From: Olsenella sp. KGMB02461
GTDB lineage: Bacteria > Actinomycetota > Coriobacteriia > Coriobacteriales > Atopobiaceae
Direction of reading: 5' to 3'
Assembly: GCF_012584445.1 (NCBI RefSeq)
Contig: NZ_JABAHI010000008.1
Location: 992,001 to 1,056,000 of the forward strand
DNA: 64,000 nt
Part shown: positions 1 through 8,355 of the stretch, one piece after another
How the letters are laid out: every line of letters starts with the position of its first letter
Position numbering within the stretch: position 1 is the stretch's first letter
Program-made: the position numbers and the translations under genes
The notes under the pieces: generated by a model
Told to the model about the DNA's origin: nothing
Databases searched by the model: none
Seen by the model: the letters and a program-made list of their open reading frames with translations, nothing else

Positions 1-70
1 CGCGCTGCATGGCAGCGCAGATCTCTGGGCCGATGCCGTCTCCGGGGATGAGCGTCACAGTGTGGGTCAT
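1..70 (-). CDS. Isocitrate/3-isopropylmalate dehydrogenase family, N-terminus only
   Basis: The reverse strand opens with an ATG at position 70 followed by THTVTLIPGDGIGPEICAAM, the hallmark N-terminal strand and glycine loop of the NAD(P)-dependent isocitrate/isopropylmalate dehydrogenase family. The gene runs off the left edge, so only about 23 residues are visible and isocitrate dehydrogenase cannot be told from LeuB or tartrate dehydrogenase. A purine-rich stretch (AGAGAGAAGG) precedes the start. The family oxidatively decarboxylates beta-hydroxy acids in the cytoplasm. Confidence 0.75.
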   Translation of the reverse strand, partial: MTHTVTLIPGDGIGPEICAAMQR

Positions 71-182
71 GAGGCCTTCTCTCTTGCTGGTGGCGATGGT
101 AGGGGTTTCTCGGCAAAAAGACGATGGGGCGAAGCTGGGGTTTTGTGCCCTTGCCCCTCCCGCTGCCGAGAAAAGCGAGCAA

Positions 183-989
183 CTAGTTGCGGGGAGCCTG
201 ACAGGCTTCGACGATGCCTTTGGAGAAGGCGCGGATGTAGGGCAACGTGGACTTCTCGGAGTCAAAGGCGACGCGGCTGGCCAGCGCCTCGCGCACCTCT
301 TGGGGCGCGGGGCCTGCGGCAAACTCGATGAGGGCGGTGAGCATGTTGCGGTACTCGGGGTCGCCGTGGTAGCACTGGATGGCCTCGTCGAGCAGGGGCC
401 ATACCTGGCTGGCGAGCTCGGGGGTGGAGAGACCCTCGGCGATGAGCAGGCGGAAGCCGGCCAGGCGCACCATGGAGGAGCCTTCGTCGAAGAGAGCGGT
501 CTCTGCGGCGTCGATGGCGCCGGTGCAGGCTGCCGGATCCAGCGTGGCGATGGCGGTGAGGGCGTTTAGGACCTCCCAGCGGGTCTGGGCCTCGGGGCGA
601 CCCACTGCATCTACCAGCACGTCCACCTTGTCCAAAAGCATCTGGGGCCGCACCTTGGCGATCTCTGCGATCTCGTGGGCGGTGTTTTGGCGAGTGCGGC
701 GGGAGGCCTCGCTCAATCCCTCCAGCAAGAGGTCCAAGGTGGGCTCGGGCTGCTCGGGCCCTTCCTCGTCTGCCAGGGCATCCTCCAGCGCCTGGTTGGC
801 CAAGGCGTCAGCCTCCACCGGATCGCTGGCCATGGCTTGGGCCACCTCAACCACGTTGGCGGGGGTCACAAAAGAAGCCACCACGCCGGCCTCTGCGTCC
901 TTCTCGCGAATGTGGTCGAAGGCGGCCTGGACAAGCTTGTCATCGCTCAGATCTGACATGGGCGTGACCTCGGGGTTTGTGTCGCTCAT
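183..989 (-). CDS. HEAT-repeat-like acidic protein, function unknown
   Basis: This 268-residue protein has an acidic N-terminal part (residues 1-90) and then several roughly 35-40-residue helical pairs, for example around SRRTRQNTAHEIAEIAKVRP and RWEVLNALTAIATLDP. They resemble HEAT/armadillo repeats, which usually act as protein-binding scaffolds. No signal peptide or membrane segment is visible. The start at 989 is supported by a GAGGAGGGAG ribosome binding site; an in-frame Met at residue 11 is a weaker alternative. The ligand and pathway are unknown. Confidence 0.75.
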   Translation of the reverse strand: MSDTNPEVTPMSDLSDDKLVQAAFDHIREKDAEAGVVASFVTPANVVEVAQAMASDPVEADALANQALEDALADEEGPEQPEPTLDLLLEGLSEASRRTRQNTAHEIAEIAKVRPQMLLDKVDVLVDAVGRPEAQTRWEVLNALTAIATLDPAACTGAIDAAETALFDEGSSMVRLAGFRLLIAEGLSTPELASQVWPLLDEAIQCYHGDPEYRNMLTALIEFAAGPAPQEVREALASRVAFDSEKSTLPYIRAFSKGIVEACQAPRN

Positions 990-1086
990 GTAGTACTCCC
1001 TCCTCGCCTATGAAGGCGTATAGGTGCCTAGAGACAAGAGCCTGAGGCTCAAAACGCGCAGATGGCGCAGGCGCCGCACAGAGCAC

Positions 1087-1641
1087 CTAGGAACTTTTGC
1101 CCCGGCGGTCTGCCTGACGGCCCGGATCTGCCACCGAGATGAGCTGAGGCTCATCTGACTCCGGCTCGCCTTCTGGCTTGCGCTTGGCCCAGCCAGTGCC
1201 GGCAGCGGCCACCTTCTTAGGCTTGGGATGGGCCGCTGCCGCGGCGCCTTGAGGCGCCGGCGCCGAGGAGGGCGAGCCTCCTGGACGGGAAGGCGCGGGC
1301 TTCTCGGCACCCTGGGGTGCGGCCTTGGACTTGCGCCTTTGCAAGAAGCGGTCCAGCGATGCCCAAGGGCCCGTGGATTGCCCATAGCCCATGCGCAGGC
1401 CGGCGATGGCGCCGCCCAAAGCTCCAATGGCGCCAAAGGAGAGCACCACCCAACCAGCGGCCCAGATGAAGGCCGAGACCACAATGCCTAGCACGTAGGC
1501 GATGGCGTTGTCTTTCCAAAAGGTTTTGGAATCCGGGATGGTTTCGCCCACGCGGTTGCCCGCCTCAAAGCCCAGCACCACGCCGAAGACGGCGATGAGG
1601 AGGCTTGCAACGGTGATGGCAAATCCGTCGTCCACTCCCAT
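1087..1641 (-). CDS. Two-TM membrane protein with basic Pro/Ala-rich tail
   Basis: This 184-residue protein has two hydrophobic segments near the N-terminus, at about residues 7-27 and 46-80. A cytoplasmic-looking tail follows, rich in Lys, Pro and Ala and likely disordered. I do not recognise a family. The start has a GGGAGG site directly upstream, and the gene begins 9 bases after the dehydrogenase gene that precedes it, so the two are probably co-transcribed. One copy of the repeated 9-mer TTCTCGGCA lies in the tail-coding part and is read as Ala-Glu-Lys. Confidence 0.7.
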   Translation of the reverse strand: MGVDDGFAITVASLLIAVFGVVLGFEAGNRVGETIPDSKTFWKDNAIAYVLGIVVSAFIWAAGWVVLSFGAIGALGGAIAGLRMGYGQSTGPWASLDRFLQRRKSKAAPQGAEKPAPSRPGGSPSSAPAPQGAAAAAHPKPKKVAAAGTGWAKRKPEGEPESDEPQLISVADPGRQADRRGKSS

Positions 1642-1650
1642 GGGCCTCCC

Positions 1651-2739
1651 TTAGTTGTGATGGCAGCAGCCGCCGCCATGTCCTTGGCCGTGGCCGCCGC
1701 AGCATCCGTCCCCATGGCCGTGCCGGCGGTCGTGGCCATCGCAGCAGCCTTCGCCATGCTCGTGGTCATGATGGTGGCCGCAGCCGCAGCCGTCCTCGCC
1801 CTCGTCAAAGCCCCGAGCGTCGGGGTCTTGGGCGAGCGCCGGATTCAAGCCGGCCTCCTGGGCGTCTTGGGCGCTGGCATAGATGAGCTCCAGCGCCTGG
1901 GTGCCCATGGTGGCGCCTCCCATGCGGGCCAGCATGTCGTAGAGCAAGCGAGCGGTCTCAGCGCCGGGCAGCGGCAGATCAGAGTCTGCAGCGGCATCGT
2001 TTGCCAAGGTGAGATCCTTGATGAAGTGCGCCACCTTGAAACCCGGAGCCCAATCGCCTGCGAGCGCCTTGGGGGCCAGCTGGTCCATGGCATAGGAGTT
2101 GCCAGTGCCAGAAGCCACAAGCTCCAAGAGCTTGGAAGAGTCCAGATGGGACACCTCTGCCAAGGCCAGGGCCTCGGCCATGCCCAGCATGCAGCCTGCC
2201 AGCGAGACCTGGTTGCAAAGCTTCGCGGCCTGACCGGCGCCTGCCGCATCGAAGCAGAGCGTCTTGGCGGAGAAGCAGTCCAGCACCTCCTGGATGGGAG
2301 CCAGCTCCTGCTGGGTTGCGCCGGCGATGAGGGTGAGAGAGCCCTTCTCGGCACCCGCCTGGCCTCCGGTGACCGGGCAATCGAACACATGCAGGTCGAA
2401 GGTCTCGCCCAGCTCGTGGAGCTGACGAGCCAGCTCAGGAGACTGGGTGGTGAGGTCTATGAGGTAGGTGCCCGGCTCGGCGCTCTTGAGCAGGCCTTCG
2501 CGATCCATATAGACGCTCTCCACGTCCTCGGGCAGCGTCACGCAAGTGAAGACCACCTGGGCGCCCTGGCACACCTGCGGCAGGCTATCCGCCCAGGCAG
2601 CCCCCTTGTCGAGCGCTGCCTGAGCGTGCTCGGGGGTGCGATTGTAGACCGAGACGGTGTAGCCCGCATCCAGCAGATGGCCCACGATGGGCGTGCCCAT
2701 GATGCCGGTGCCCACAAAGCCAATATGGGTGATTGTCAT
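1651..2739 (-). CDS. 3-hydroxyisobutyrate dehydrogenase family with His/Cys-rich tail
   Basis: The N-terminus carries the Rossmann dinucleotide motif GFVGTGIMGTPIVGHLL. The region near residue 125 (DCPVTGGQAGAEKGSLTLI) matches the substrate-binding loop of beta-hydroxyacid dehydrogenases (GarR/MmsB type), which interconvert hydroxy and oxo acids with NAD(P). The family normally ends near residue 295; here about 50 extra residues hold roughly 12 His and 8 Cys, mostly in CC and GHGH clusters, and look metal-binding. The start is preceded by AAAGGAAC. The substrate cannot be told from sequence. Confidence 0.85.
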   Translation of the reverse strand: MTITHIGFVGTGIMGTPIVGHLLDAGYTVSVYNRTPEHAQAALDKGAAWADSLPQVCQGAQVVFTCVTLPEDVESVYMDREGLLKSAEPGTYLIDLTTQSPELARQLHELGETFDLHVFDCPVTGGQAGAEKGSLTLIAGATQQELAPIQEVLDCFSAKTLCFDAAGAGQAAKLCNQVSLAGCMLGMAEALALAEVSHLDSSKLLELVASGTGNSYAMDQLAPKALAGDWAPGFKVAHFIKDLTLANDAAADSDLPLPGAETARLLYDMLARMGGATMGTQALELIYASAQDAQEAGLNPALAQDPDARGFDEGEDGCGCGHHHDHEHGEGCCDGHDRRHGHGDGCCGGHGQGHGGGCCHHN

Positions 2740-2835
2740 AGCGTTCCTTTCTTGAGTCTTGGGGCGAAGATCCCCAAGGCTTGGCTCGCAGCCCTGTGCA
2801 AAGAGGCTCTCGCGCAGGGGTCGTGCGCCTGACTG

Positions 2836-4071
2836 CTAGGAGTTGTGGCGCGAGGTGACCTTGGAGGCGATGCGCGACGACAGGCTGGAAGACTCGCGGC
2901 GGTCCTTGCCCCAGAAGACCAGGGCCACCATGCCGGGGCCTACGTGGCTGCCAATGACTGGCGACACCGAGCTGCGCACGATGGGGATGTCCTCGCAGCC
3001 GGGTTCGCGGCGGAGAAGGGCCTCCAGCCAATCGCCGTCTTTCTCGGCATCGGCAGTGATGATGCCAATGGGCATGGAGCGCTCGCCGTCGCTCATGGCG
3101 CGGAAGTCCTCCACAATGGCGCGTAGAGCCTTCTTGCGCCCGCGGCACATGCGCTTGAACACCAAGGCGCCTGCGGGGTCGTAGGAGAGCTCGGGCTTGA
3201 TGTCGAGCTTGCCGCCAAGGCTTGCCGCCGAGGCCGGGATGCGCCCGCCACGGGCCAGCGCATCGAAGTTTTCTAGAGTGAAGTAGCCGTGGATGTAGTG
3301 ACGTGCCTCCTCGACCCAGGCCACCAGATCTTCCACGCTGGCTCCCTGGTTGGCTTGGTGAACCGTTTCGATAGCCAACAGCTGAGCCGCGCCCGAGGGG
3401 CACAGGTTGTCGACGACATAGAGCTCGAAGCCCGGATACTCCTCGCGCACCATCTTGGCAGCCTCGCGGGCCGCGTTGACCGAGGAGGAAAGGGCCTCGG
3501 TAAAGGCCAGGTATACGGTGGGCTTGCCCTTCTCGGCAGCGGCTTTGAAGATCTCATAATAGCGGCCCGGAGTCACCGCGCTGGTGGTGGGGTGGGCGCC
3601 ATGGCGCATGGCATCGTAGAACTCGTGGGCTGAGACCTCCTGGAAGAGGTCGTCGATGTGCTCTTGGCCATCCACCACGTAAGGAAAGCCCACCACCTCG
3701 ACGCCTAGGGCCTCTGCCACGTCGGGATCGAAGTCGCCGCAGGAGTCGACGATGATGTGGATGTGAGTGCGGCTGGCCCTGAAGGCACGCACGTGCTCGC
3801 GACGGCGCTCTTCTGCTGCGGCCGCATTGACGTCCTTCATGTCTTTTGCCGCCTGAGCCGCCTCTTTGGCCTGGCGCTTAGCCAGGCGGGCAGCCTCTTT
3901 TTTGGCACGGGCCTCGGCTTTGGCTTGCTCCTTCTGGGCGCGGGGGTCAAGGGGTGCGGTTTCTGGTGACGAAGCCTTGGCAGCCTCTGCCGTAAGAGCT
4001 CCGCCCTCTGCCTGCGAAGTCTTCTGAGAATCCAAAGATGCCTCGCACATATCAGGTGTGGACTCTGACAC
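2836..4071 (-). CDS. DegV family fatty-acid-binding protein with long N-terminal extension
   Basis: Residues from about 100 onward form a DegV domain: HIHIIVDSCGDFDPDVAEAL, a Thr-Ser pair in HPTTSAVTPG, and VYLAFTEALSSSVNAA. DegV/FakB proteins bind acyl chains and present them to the FakA kinase, which is not in this window. The first 100 residues are an unusual Ala/Lys/Glu-rich extension (KEQAKAEARAKKEAARLAKR) likely to be helical. The GTG start at 4071 is supported by GGAG seven bases upstream. A second DegV gene lies at 55840. Confidence 0.88.
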   Translation of the reverse strand: MSESTPDMCEASLDSQKTSQAEGGALTAEAAKASSPETAPLDPRAQKEQAKAEARAKKEAARLAKRQAKEAAQAAKDMKDVNAAAAEERRREHVRAFRASRTHIHIIVDSCGDFDPDVAEALGVEVVGFPYVVDGQEHIDDLFQEVSAHEFYDAMRHGAHPTTSAVTPGRYYEIFKAAAEKGKPTVYLAFTEALSSSVNAAREAAKMVREEYPGFELYVVDNLCPSGAAQLLAIETVHQANQGASVEDLVAWVEEARHYIHGYFTLENFDALARGGRIPASAASLGGKLDIKPELSYDPAGALVFKRMCRGRKKALRAIVEDFRAMSDGERSMPIGIITADAEKDGDWLEALLRREPGCEDIPIVRSSVSPVIGSHVGPGMVALVFWGKDRRESSSLSSRIASKVTSRHNS

Positions 4072-4243
4072 TATCCATCTCCGTTCCTTAAGACATAGAT
4101 AGCTGATTATAGCCCACCTTGCCCCAAGCCCTCATCTTTGCTGCAGCCCACAGACGTCAAGAGCGGCAGGAACTCCAAAGAATCCCTACCGCCCTTGATC
4201 ATTTACACGCGCGAGCCGCTCATCTGAGGGCCGTGCGCAGGCG

Positions 4244-4822
4244 TTAACGCTGCTCGGTGTCGGGCTTCAGGATGCCGTAGCCGCCGTTCTTGCGGTGATA
4301 GATCACATGGACGTTGTCTGTGACCATGTCGCGGAAGACGAAGAAGTCGTGGCCCAGCAGGTCTGCCTGCACCAGCGCGTCTTCCTCTGTGAGCTTGGTG
4401 TACTCGATGAACTTCTCGCGCACCAGGGCCTCGTCGTCCTCATCTGCGAGGACCTGGGCCTCGAGCTGCGTGTTCTCCTGGATGGTCTCGCCGCCCATGG
4501 ACTTGGAAGCGCGCTGGCGACGATCCACCACGCGGGTCTTGAACTTGCGCATACGGCGGGTGAGCATGTGAGCGGCCTCGTCGATAGCGGCATACATGTC
4601 GTCCTTGGCGCAGGACACGCGGATAACCGAGCCGCGCACACGCACAGTGACCTCGCAGATATCCCCTTCAGGGCTGTTCTTATAATGCTCGACGCGCAGC
4701 ACCACGTCTGCGGTCATGGGCGAGATGTCAAACACGCGCAGGGCGTCGCCGATCTTTTGCTCGACGTTTTCGCGCAGCGCATCGGTGACCTGGATCTTGC
4801 GGCCAGTTACGGTGATGTCCAT
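4244..4822 (-). CDS. hpf: Ribosome hibernation promoting factor, long form
   Basis: The start MDITVTGRKIQVTDALRENV opens the ribosome-binding domain (residues 1-110). A linker and the long-form dimerisation domain follow, with LLGHDFFVFRDMVTDNVHVI and YHRKNGGYGILKP near the end. Long HPF dimerises ribosomes into inactive 100S particles in stationary phase. I chose the ATG at 4822 because GAAGGGA precedes it and the family starts there; an upstream ATG at 4876 would add 18 unrelated residues. The length of 192 is normal for the long form. Confidence 0.95.
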   Translation of the reverse strand: MDITVTGRKIQVTDALRENVEQKIGDALRVFDISPMTADVVLRVEHYKNSPEGDICEVTVRVRGSVIRVSCAKDDMYAAIDEAAHMLTRRMRKFKTRVVDRRQRASKSMGGETIQENTQLEAQVLADEDDEALVREKFIEYTKLTEEDALVQADLLGHDFFVFRDMVTDNVHVIYHRKNGGYGILKPDTEQR

Positions 4823-5075
4823 AGTGGTCCCTTCTCGATTGCCTCGGCTTGCGACCTTTGCGCCCAAGGGTGGCACGCCCAGAGGCGCAAGCCCTTATCT
4901 AGCTCATACCCTATGCATCCATTGAATCGGTTTGAAACAAAAGGTTCAAGAAAGAATCAGCTACATCCCACCGACGGCATCCTTCAAGCCCTTAGACGCG
5001 CCTTGTGCGTCCTCAGGCTTTCGGTCACCATCTCATCGACACTTATGGATTGTTCCTTGCCGAGAAGCCCGCACC

Positions 5076-6170
5076 CTAGGTAAGCGCAGTAACGGCGTTG
5101 GCTCCAGCCTTGAGGTTGTAGGAGCTGCTGAGATCTCCCCGCACCATGGAGGCGCTGCTCTCAGAACGATCCTGGGTCTCTTGAGACTCATCTGCCTCAG
5201 GAGCTGCCTCTTGGCCCTCCCCCGAGGTCAGATCGCCAGCCCCCACCGGAGTGCCGCCTTGGACCTCGGAGCCTTCTAGGCCGGCCTCTGCGGCCGCCTC
5301 GTCTGCCGGCCCTTGGGAGTCCAGTACCACCCCCTCTACCAGGGTAGCATCCGAAAGATGCGGCAAATCGCCCATCCAGCGGGAGCGCAGGATGGCGAGC
5401 ACTCCGTTGCTGCTGATGGAGTCCAGCGCATTTTGCACAGCCTCGATGAGTTGGGCGTTGGAGGAAAGCACCCCGGCCCCCACGGTGACCGGCATGGTCA
5501 GCGTGCCCGCAAATGCGGTACCCGCATATTCAAAAGTGAGATAGGCACCCTCCGTCGCAGGACAGGCCACATAGTCTATGGCGCCCTCTGCCAACGCCTC
5601 AAAGGCGGCGTCAATGTCTGGATAAGAGGTGACGGTGGCCCCGAGCCCGGCTCCTGCCACCAAGCCTTCTGCCTCGGTGCCCGACACCACACCAATGGTT
5701 GAGCCCGCCAGCTCATCCACGCTGGCAATATCGCCCTCCTGCCTGCGCCCAAACAGGCCGCAGGCCTCTTCCATATAGGAAGAAACCACGGTCAGCGTAT
5801 CTGCATCTGCCGAAGTAACACCCAACATCACATCGGCGTCGGTGGTCAGAGCCGCCTTCACGGAATCCGCCGGCACCAGCTCCACGGCGAGCCCCAGCTG
5901 CTGAGCCAGCGCCGAGGCCACATCCACATCCAAGCCCCAGTAGGTCCCCTGCGCATCCTGCATTACCTCAGGAGTGCCCGCATTGGTGAGAATGGCGACT
6001 TTAAGCACCCCGTCTTGATGAATGGTGGGCGCCTCCACCACAGGAGCCGCTTGCCCTTGCCGAGAAGAGCGTGCCTCCTCTACCGAACCGGGTGCAGAGC
6101 AGCCAGCAAGCAGTAAAAGGCATGCGAGCGCACTCACGCAAAGCATTGAGAGTCGAGCCCAGAGCTTCAT
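5076..6170 (-). CDS. Amino-acid ABC transporter substrate-binding lipoprotein
   Basis: The protein starts with a lipoprotein signal (MKLWARLSMLCVSALACLLL, then lipobox LAGC). It continues with a family 3 solute-binding domain: LKVAILTNAGTPEVMQD, WGLDVDVASALAQQLGL, then GSTIGVVSGTEAEGLV. Such proteins capture amino acids outside the membrane for an ABC importer. No permease or ATPase gene is adjacent, so the partner is elsewhere. The C-terminal 70 residues are acidic and Gln/Ser-rich, a probable disordered tail. An upstream in-frame start at 6272 was rejected because the signal peptide begins at 6170. Confidence 0.88.
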   Translation of the reverse strand: MKLWARLSMLCVSALACLLLLAGCSAPGSVEEARSSRQGQAAPVVEAPTIHQDGVLKVAILTNAGTPEVMQDAQGTYWGLDVDVASALAQQLGLAVELVPADSVKAALTTDADVMLGVTSADADTLTVVSSYMEEACGLFGRRQEGDIASVDELAGSTIGVVSGTEAEGLVAGAGLGATVTSYPDIDAAFEALAEGAIDYVACPATEGAYLTFEYAGTAFAGTLTMPVTVGAGVLSSNAQLIEAVQNALDSISSNGVLAILRSRWMGDLPHLSDATLVEGVVLDSQGPADEAAAEAGLEGSEVQGGTPVGAGDLTSGEGQEAAPEADESQETQDRSESSASMVRGDLSSSYNLKAGANAVTALT

Positions 6171-6587
6171 AGAGGAGCCTTCCCAAAGAATTGTCGCTAG
6201 TACCTGCACCGGCTGACCTGGTCTTCGCCCCCACACTCGCGTACTGGAGATTTCGCTTGGGTGCCGCAGCACTTACACTACTCACCCTCTCCCCCGAGGA
6301 GGCTTTGGCCTCCAAAGTTGGTTGACGGAGGGTACGGCTTACTTCTAGGACGAGCCGTGATCGTCGCGACGCGCACGCCGCGGCTTACGTGGATCCTTTG
6401 GGCCTCGTCTGCCATGGACTAAGAGCGCCAGAGGGCGCTCCGCAACCACAGACCCGGCACAGGCATTTGACATAGTACCAGCTTTATAGGTGCTTTCAGA
6501 TTATTTAGATTGAATGTCCTAAATACGACATGGACACCCATGGGATGTGCCCATGGAACTCTCCTTTCCCATACATCAAACCTGCAT
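6171..6587. other. Gene-free stretch between lipoprotein and comF
   Basis: No convincing coding frame is visible. The stretch holds a GGAGGCTTTGGCCTCC palindrome near 6297 and a 7-bp hairpin (GAGCGCC/GGCGCTC) at 6423-6440 that lacks a clear T-run. An AT-rich patch follows at about 6480-6535. The promoter of the lipoprotein gene probably lies in its left part. Confidence 0.4.
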
Positions 6588-7301
6588 CTACCAGGTCCTT
6601 GCCACCGAAGCCACCCATACCTTGTCTGCCCCACGGCAAAGAAGCGCCCTGGAGGCCTCCCGCACCGAAGCTCCCGTAGTGATCACATCATCTACCAGCA
6701 GTAACGCCGCACCCTCCACAGAAGCTGCCGTTGAGAAACTAAAGGCAACATTGGCGGCACGATCTTCTCGGCCTAGGGCACGTTGATCTTGAGTGGGACC
6801 ATGGAAGAGCGTGTCTACCCAAGGCGCATCGATGATGGTTGCAAGGGAGCGCGACACCTCTCCCATGGGATCGAACCCTCGGCGCCGATACGCCTCTGCG
6901 GTCGACGGTATGAAGGTCACTGCGTCAAACTCTGCCAGTGACGGCAGTGGGTGGCCAGGGCAAAGCGACGCCTCATCAAGCGCGCAGGCCAAAGTCGAGG
7001 CCAACACGGGCGCCAGCCGCCTCTCATGCCCATCCTTATAACCTGTGACCAGAGCTGCCGCGGGACCCTTGTAGGAAAAGGCGCTCACGCACCCGGCAGA
7101 CTCCCAGGACTTGTCACACTCAGTGCATACCAACCACCCATAGGGCGCGCCACATACCGGACACGCCCATCGCTGAGTCACCCAGGCCAGCCGCTGTTGG
7201 CACTGATCGCACAGCAATGTACCCGGCTGATCGCAGGCTATGCATCCTGTGGGCCACAGCAACTCCTCTGCAGCCTGGGCCACCTGATGCCAGAGGCCCA
7301 T
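6588..7301 (-). CDS. comF: ComF family protein (phosphoribosyltransferase-like)
   Basis: The 237-residue protein has an N-terminal zinc-finger region with Cys pairs (CIACDQPGTLLCDQCQQRL, CPVCGAPYGWLVCTEC). A type I phosphoribosyltransferase fold follows, with PRPP loop ALLLVDDVITTGAS near residue 200. ComF works in DNA uptake during natural competence, aiding passage of single-stranded DNA across the membrane. The start has GGGGAGG eight bases upstream. Its presence matters because the chromosome carries a strongly over-represented 9-mer that could be an uptake signal. Confidence 0.88.
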   Translation of the reverse strand: MGLWHQVAQAAEELLWPTGCIACDQPGTLLCDQCQQRLAWVTQRWACPVCGAPYGWLVCTECDKSWESAGCVSAFSYKGPAAALVTGYKDGHERRLAPVLASTLACALDEASLCPGHPLPSLAEFDAVTFIPSTAEAYRRRGFDPMGEVSRSLATIIDAPWVDTLFHGPTQDQRALGREDRAANVAFSFSTAASVEGAALLLVDDVITTGASVREASRALLCRGADKVWVASVARTW

Positions 7302-7340
7302 AGAATCGCCTCCCCAAACGAGGCGAGGAAGAAGACGTTC

Positions 7341-8339
7341 TTAGTGTAGCAAGCTCAAAGGCGCAAAGAGCTCACAGGCGTTGGCCCACAGCTGCTCATA
7401 GGTTTCTCGAGGCACAGCTAAGCCGCATTCGGCACGCAAATCAGCCAGGGCGCGAGCGGTAAGGACCACCATAGCGGGCTCGCACTCGCACCCGCGCAGC
7501 GGCACCGGCGCCATATAGGGCGAATCTGTCTCCGAGAGCAGCCTATTTGCAGGACACGCCATTGCGGCATCGCGGATATCCTGGGTGTTCTTAAAGGTGA
7601 CCGCACCGCCAAAAGCCACATAGCATCCGCGCTCCACGAAGGGCTCCATTACCGAGACGTTACTGGTAAAGCAGTGCAAATCCACCCCTGCCGAAGGCAT
7701 TCCCACCTCATCTAGCACCCTCAGCGCATCTTGATGGGCCAGAGCCGCCTCGTCGTCTTTTGCATCACGAATGTGTAGCTCACAGGGAAGATCGCGTTCG
7801 CAAGCCATAGCCAGCTGCTGACGAAAGACCTCTTGCTGCAGCACGGGATCCACCTTACAGGTGTAATCCAAGCCGATCTCACCAACGCCTGTGCATCGAG
7901 GATCGGCAAGCATCACCTCCATTTGCTCCTCTACCTGGGAAGAGTAAAGACCGGCCCCATAGGGATGCACGCCTGCGATCACCTGGACATTGTCCACCAA
8001 CGCCGGAAGATCCGAATAGCCCTTAAACTGCGGCGCCTCAATGCCCGTAGCTGCCGCTTCATCCAACCTCAGGCGAGCTTCTTGGATCCACTGTTCCATC
8101 TGGCCGAGAAATGCTGCCGCCTGAGGCGCATCCTCGGTGGGATCTGCCGGCACTACTAAAAGACGCAGGCCTGCAAGAGCTGCGCGCGCAATGGCGCAGG
8201 CGGGGTTTTGCTCGCGGAACACTGTAAGGTGCCCATGGGTGTCTGCCAAAGGAGCTAGAGCGCGAGGACATGGTTGCGGTTTTCCCTTTTTGGTATGAAA
8301 GAGCACACCGTCTTCCAGTAGCGCTTCCTGACGTTTCAT
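7341..8339 (-). CDS. tatD: TatD family metal-dependent hydrolase/DNase
   Basis: The metal-binding residues are all visible: ADTHGHL near the N-terminus, VGEIGLDY, a His in ELHIRDAKDD, LHCFTSN, and SETDSPYMAP near the C-terminus. TatD enzymes are two-metal 3'-5' exonucleases acting in DNA repair and turnover. The start MKRQEALLEDGV is preceded by a perfect AAGGAGGT; an in-frame start 10 codons upstream has none. It begins 16 bases after rsmA and belongs to the metG-rsmA-tatD run. An insertion after the first motif makes it somewhat longer than usual. Confidence 0.93.
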   Translation of the reverse strand: MKRQEALLEDGVLFHTKKGKPQPCPRALAPLADTHGHLTVFREQNPACAIARAALAGLRLLVVPADPTEDAPQAAAFLGQMEQWIQEARLRLDEAAATGIEAPQFKGYSDLPALVDNVQVIAGVHPYGAGLYSSQVEEQMEVMLADPRCTGVGEIGLDYTCKVDPVLQQEVFRQQLAMACERDLPCELHIRDAKDDEAALAHQDALRVLDEVGMPSAGVDLHCFTSNVSVMEPFVERGCYVAFGGAVTFKNTQDIRDAAMACPANRLLSETDSPYMAPVPLRGCECEPAMVVLTARALADLRAECGLAVPRETYEQLWANACELFAPLSLLH

Positions 8340-8355
8340 GGAGTACCTCCTTGAG

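Noticed and set aside
6423-6440. Hairpin GAGCGCC/GGCGCTC as a terminator
   Set aside because: No adequate T-run on either strand and no gene ending close by.
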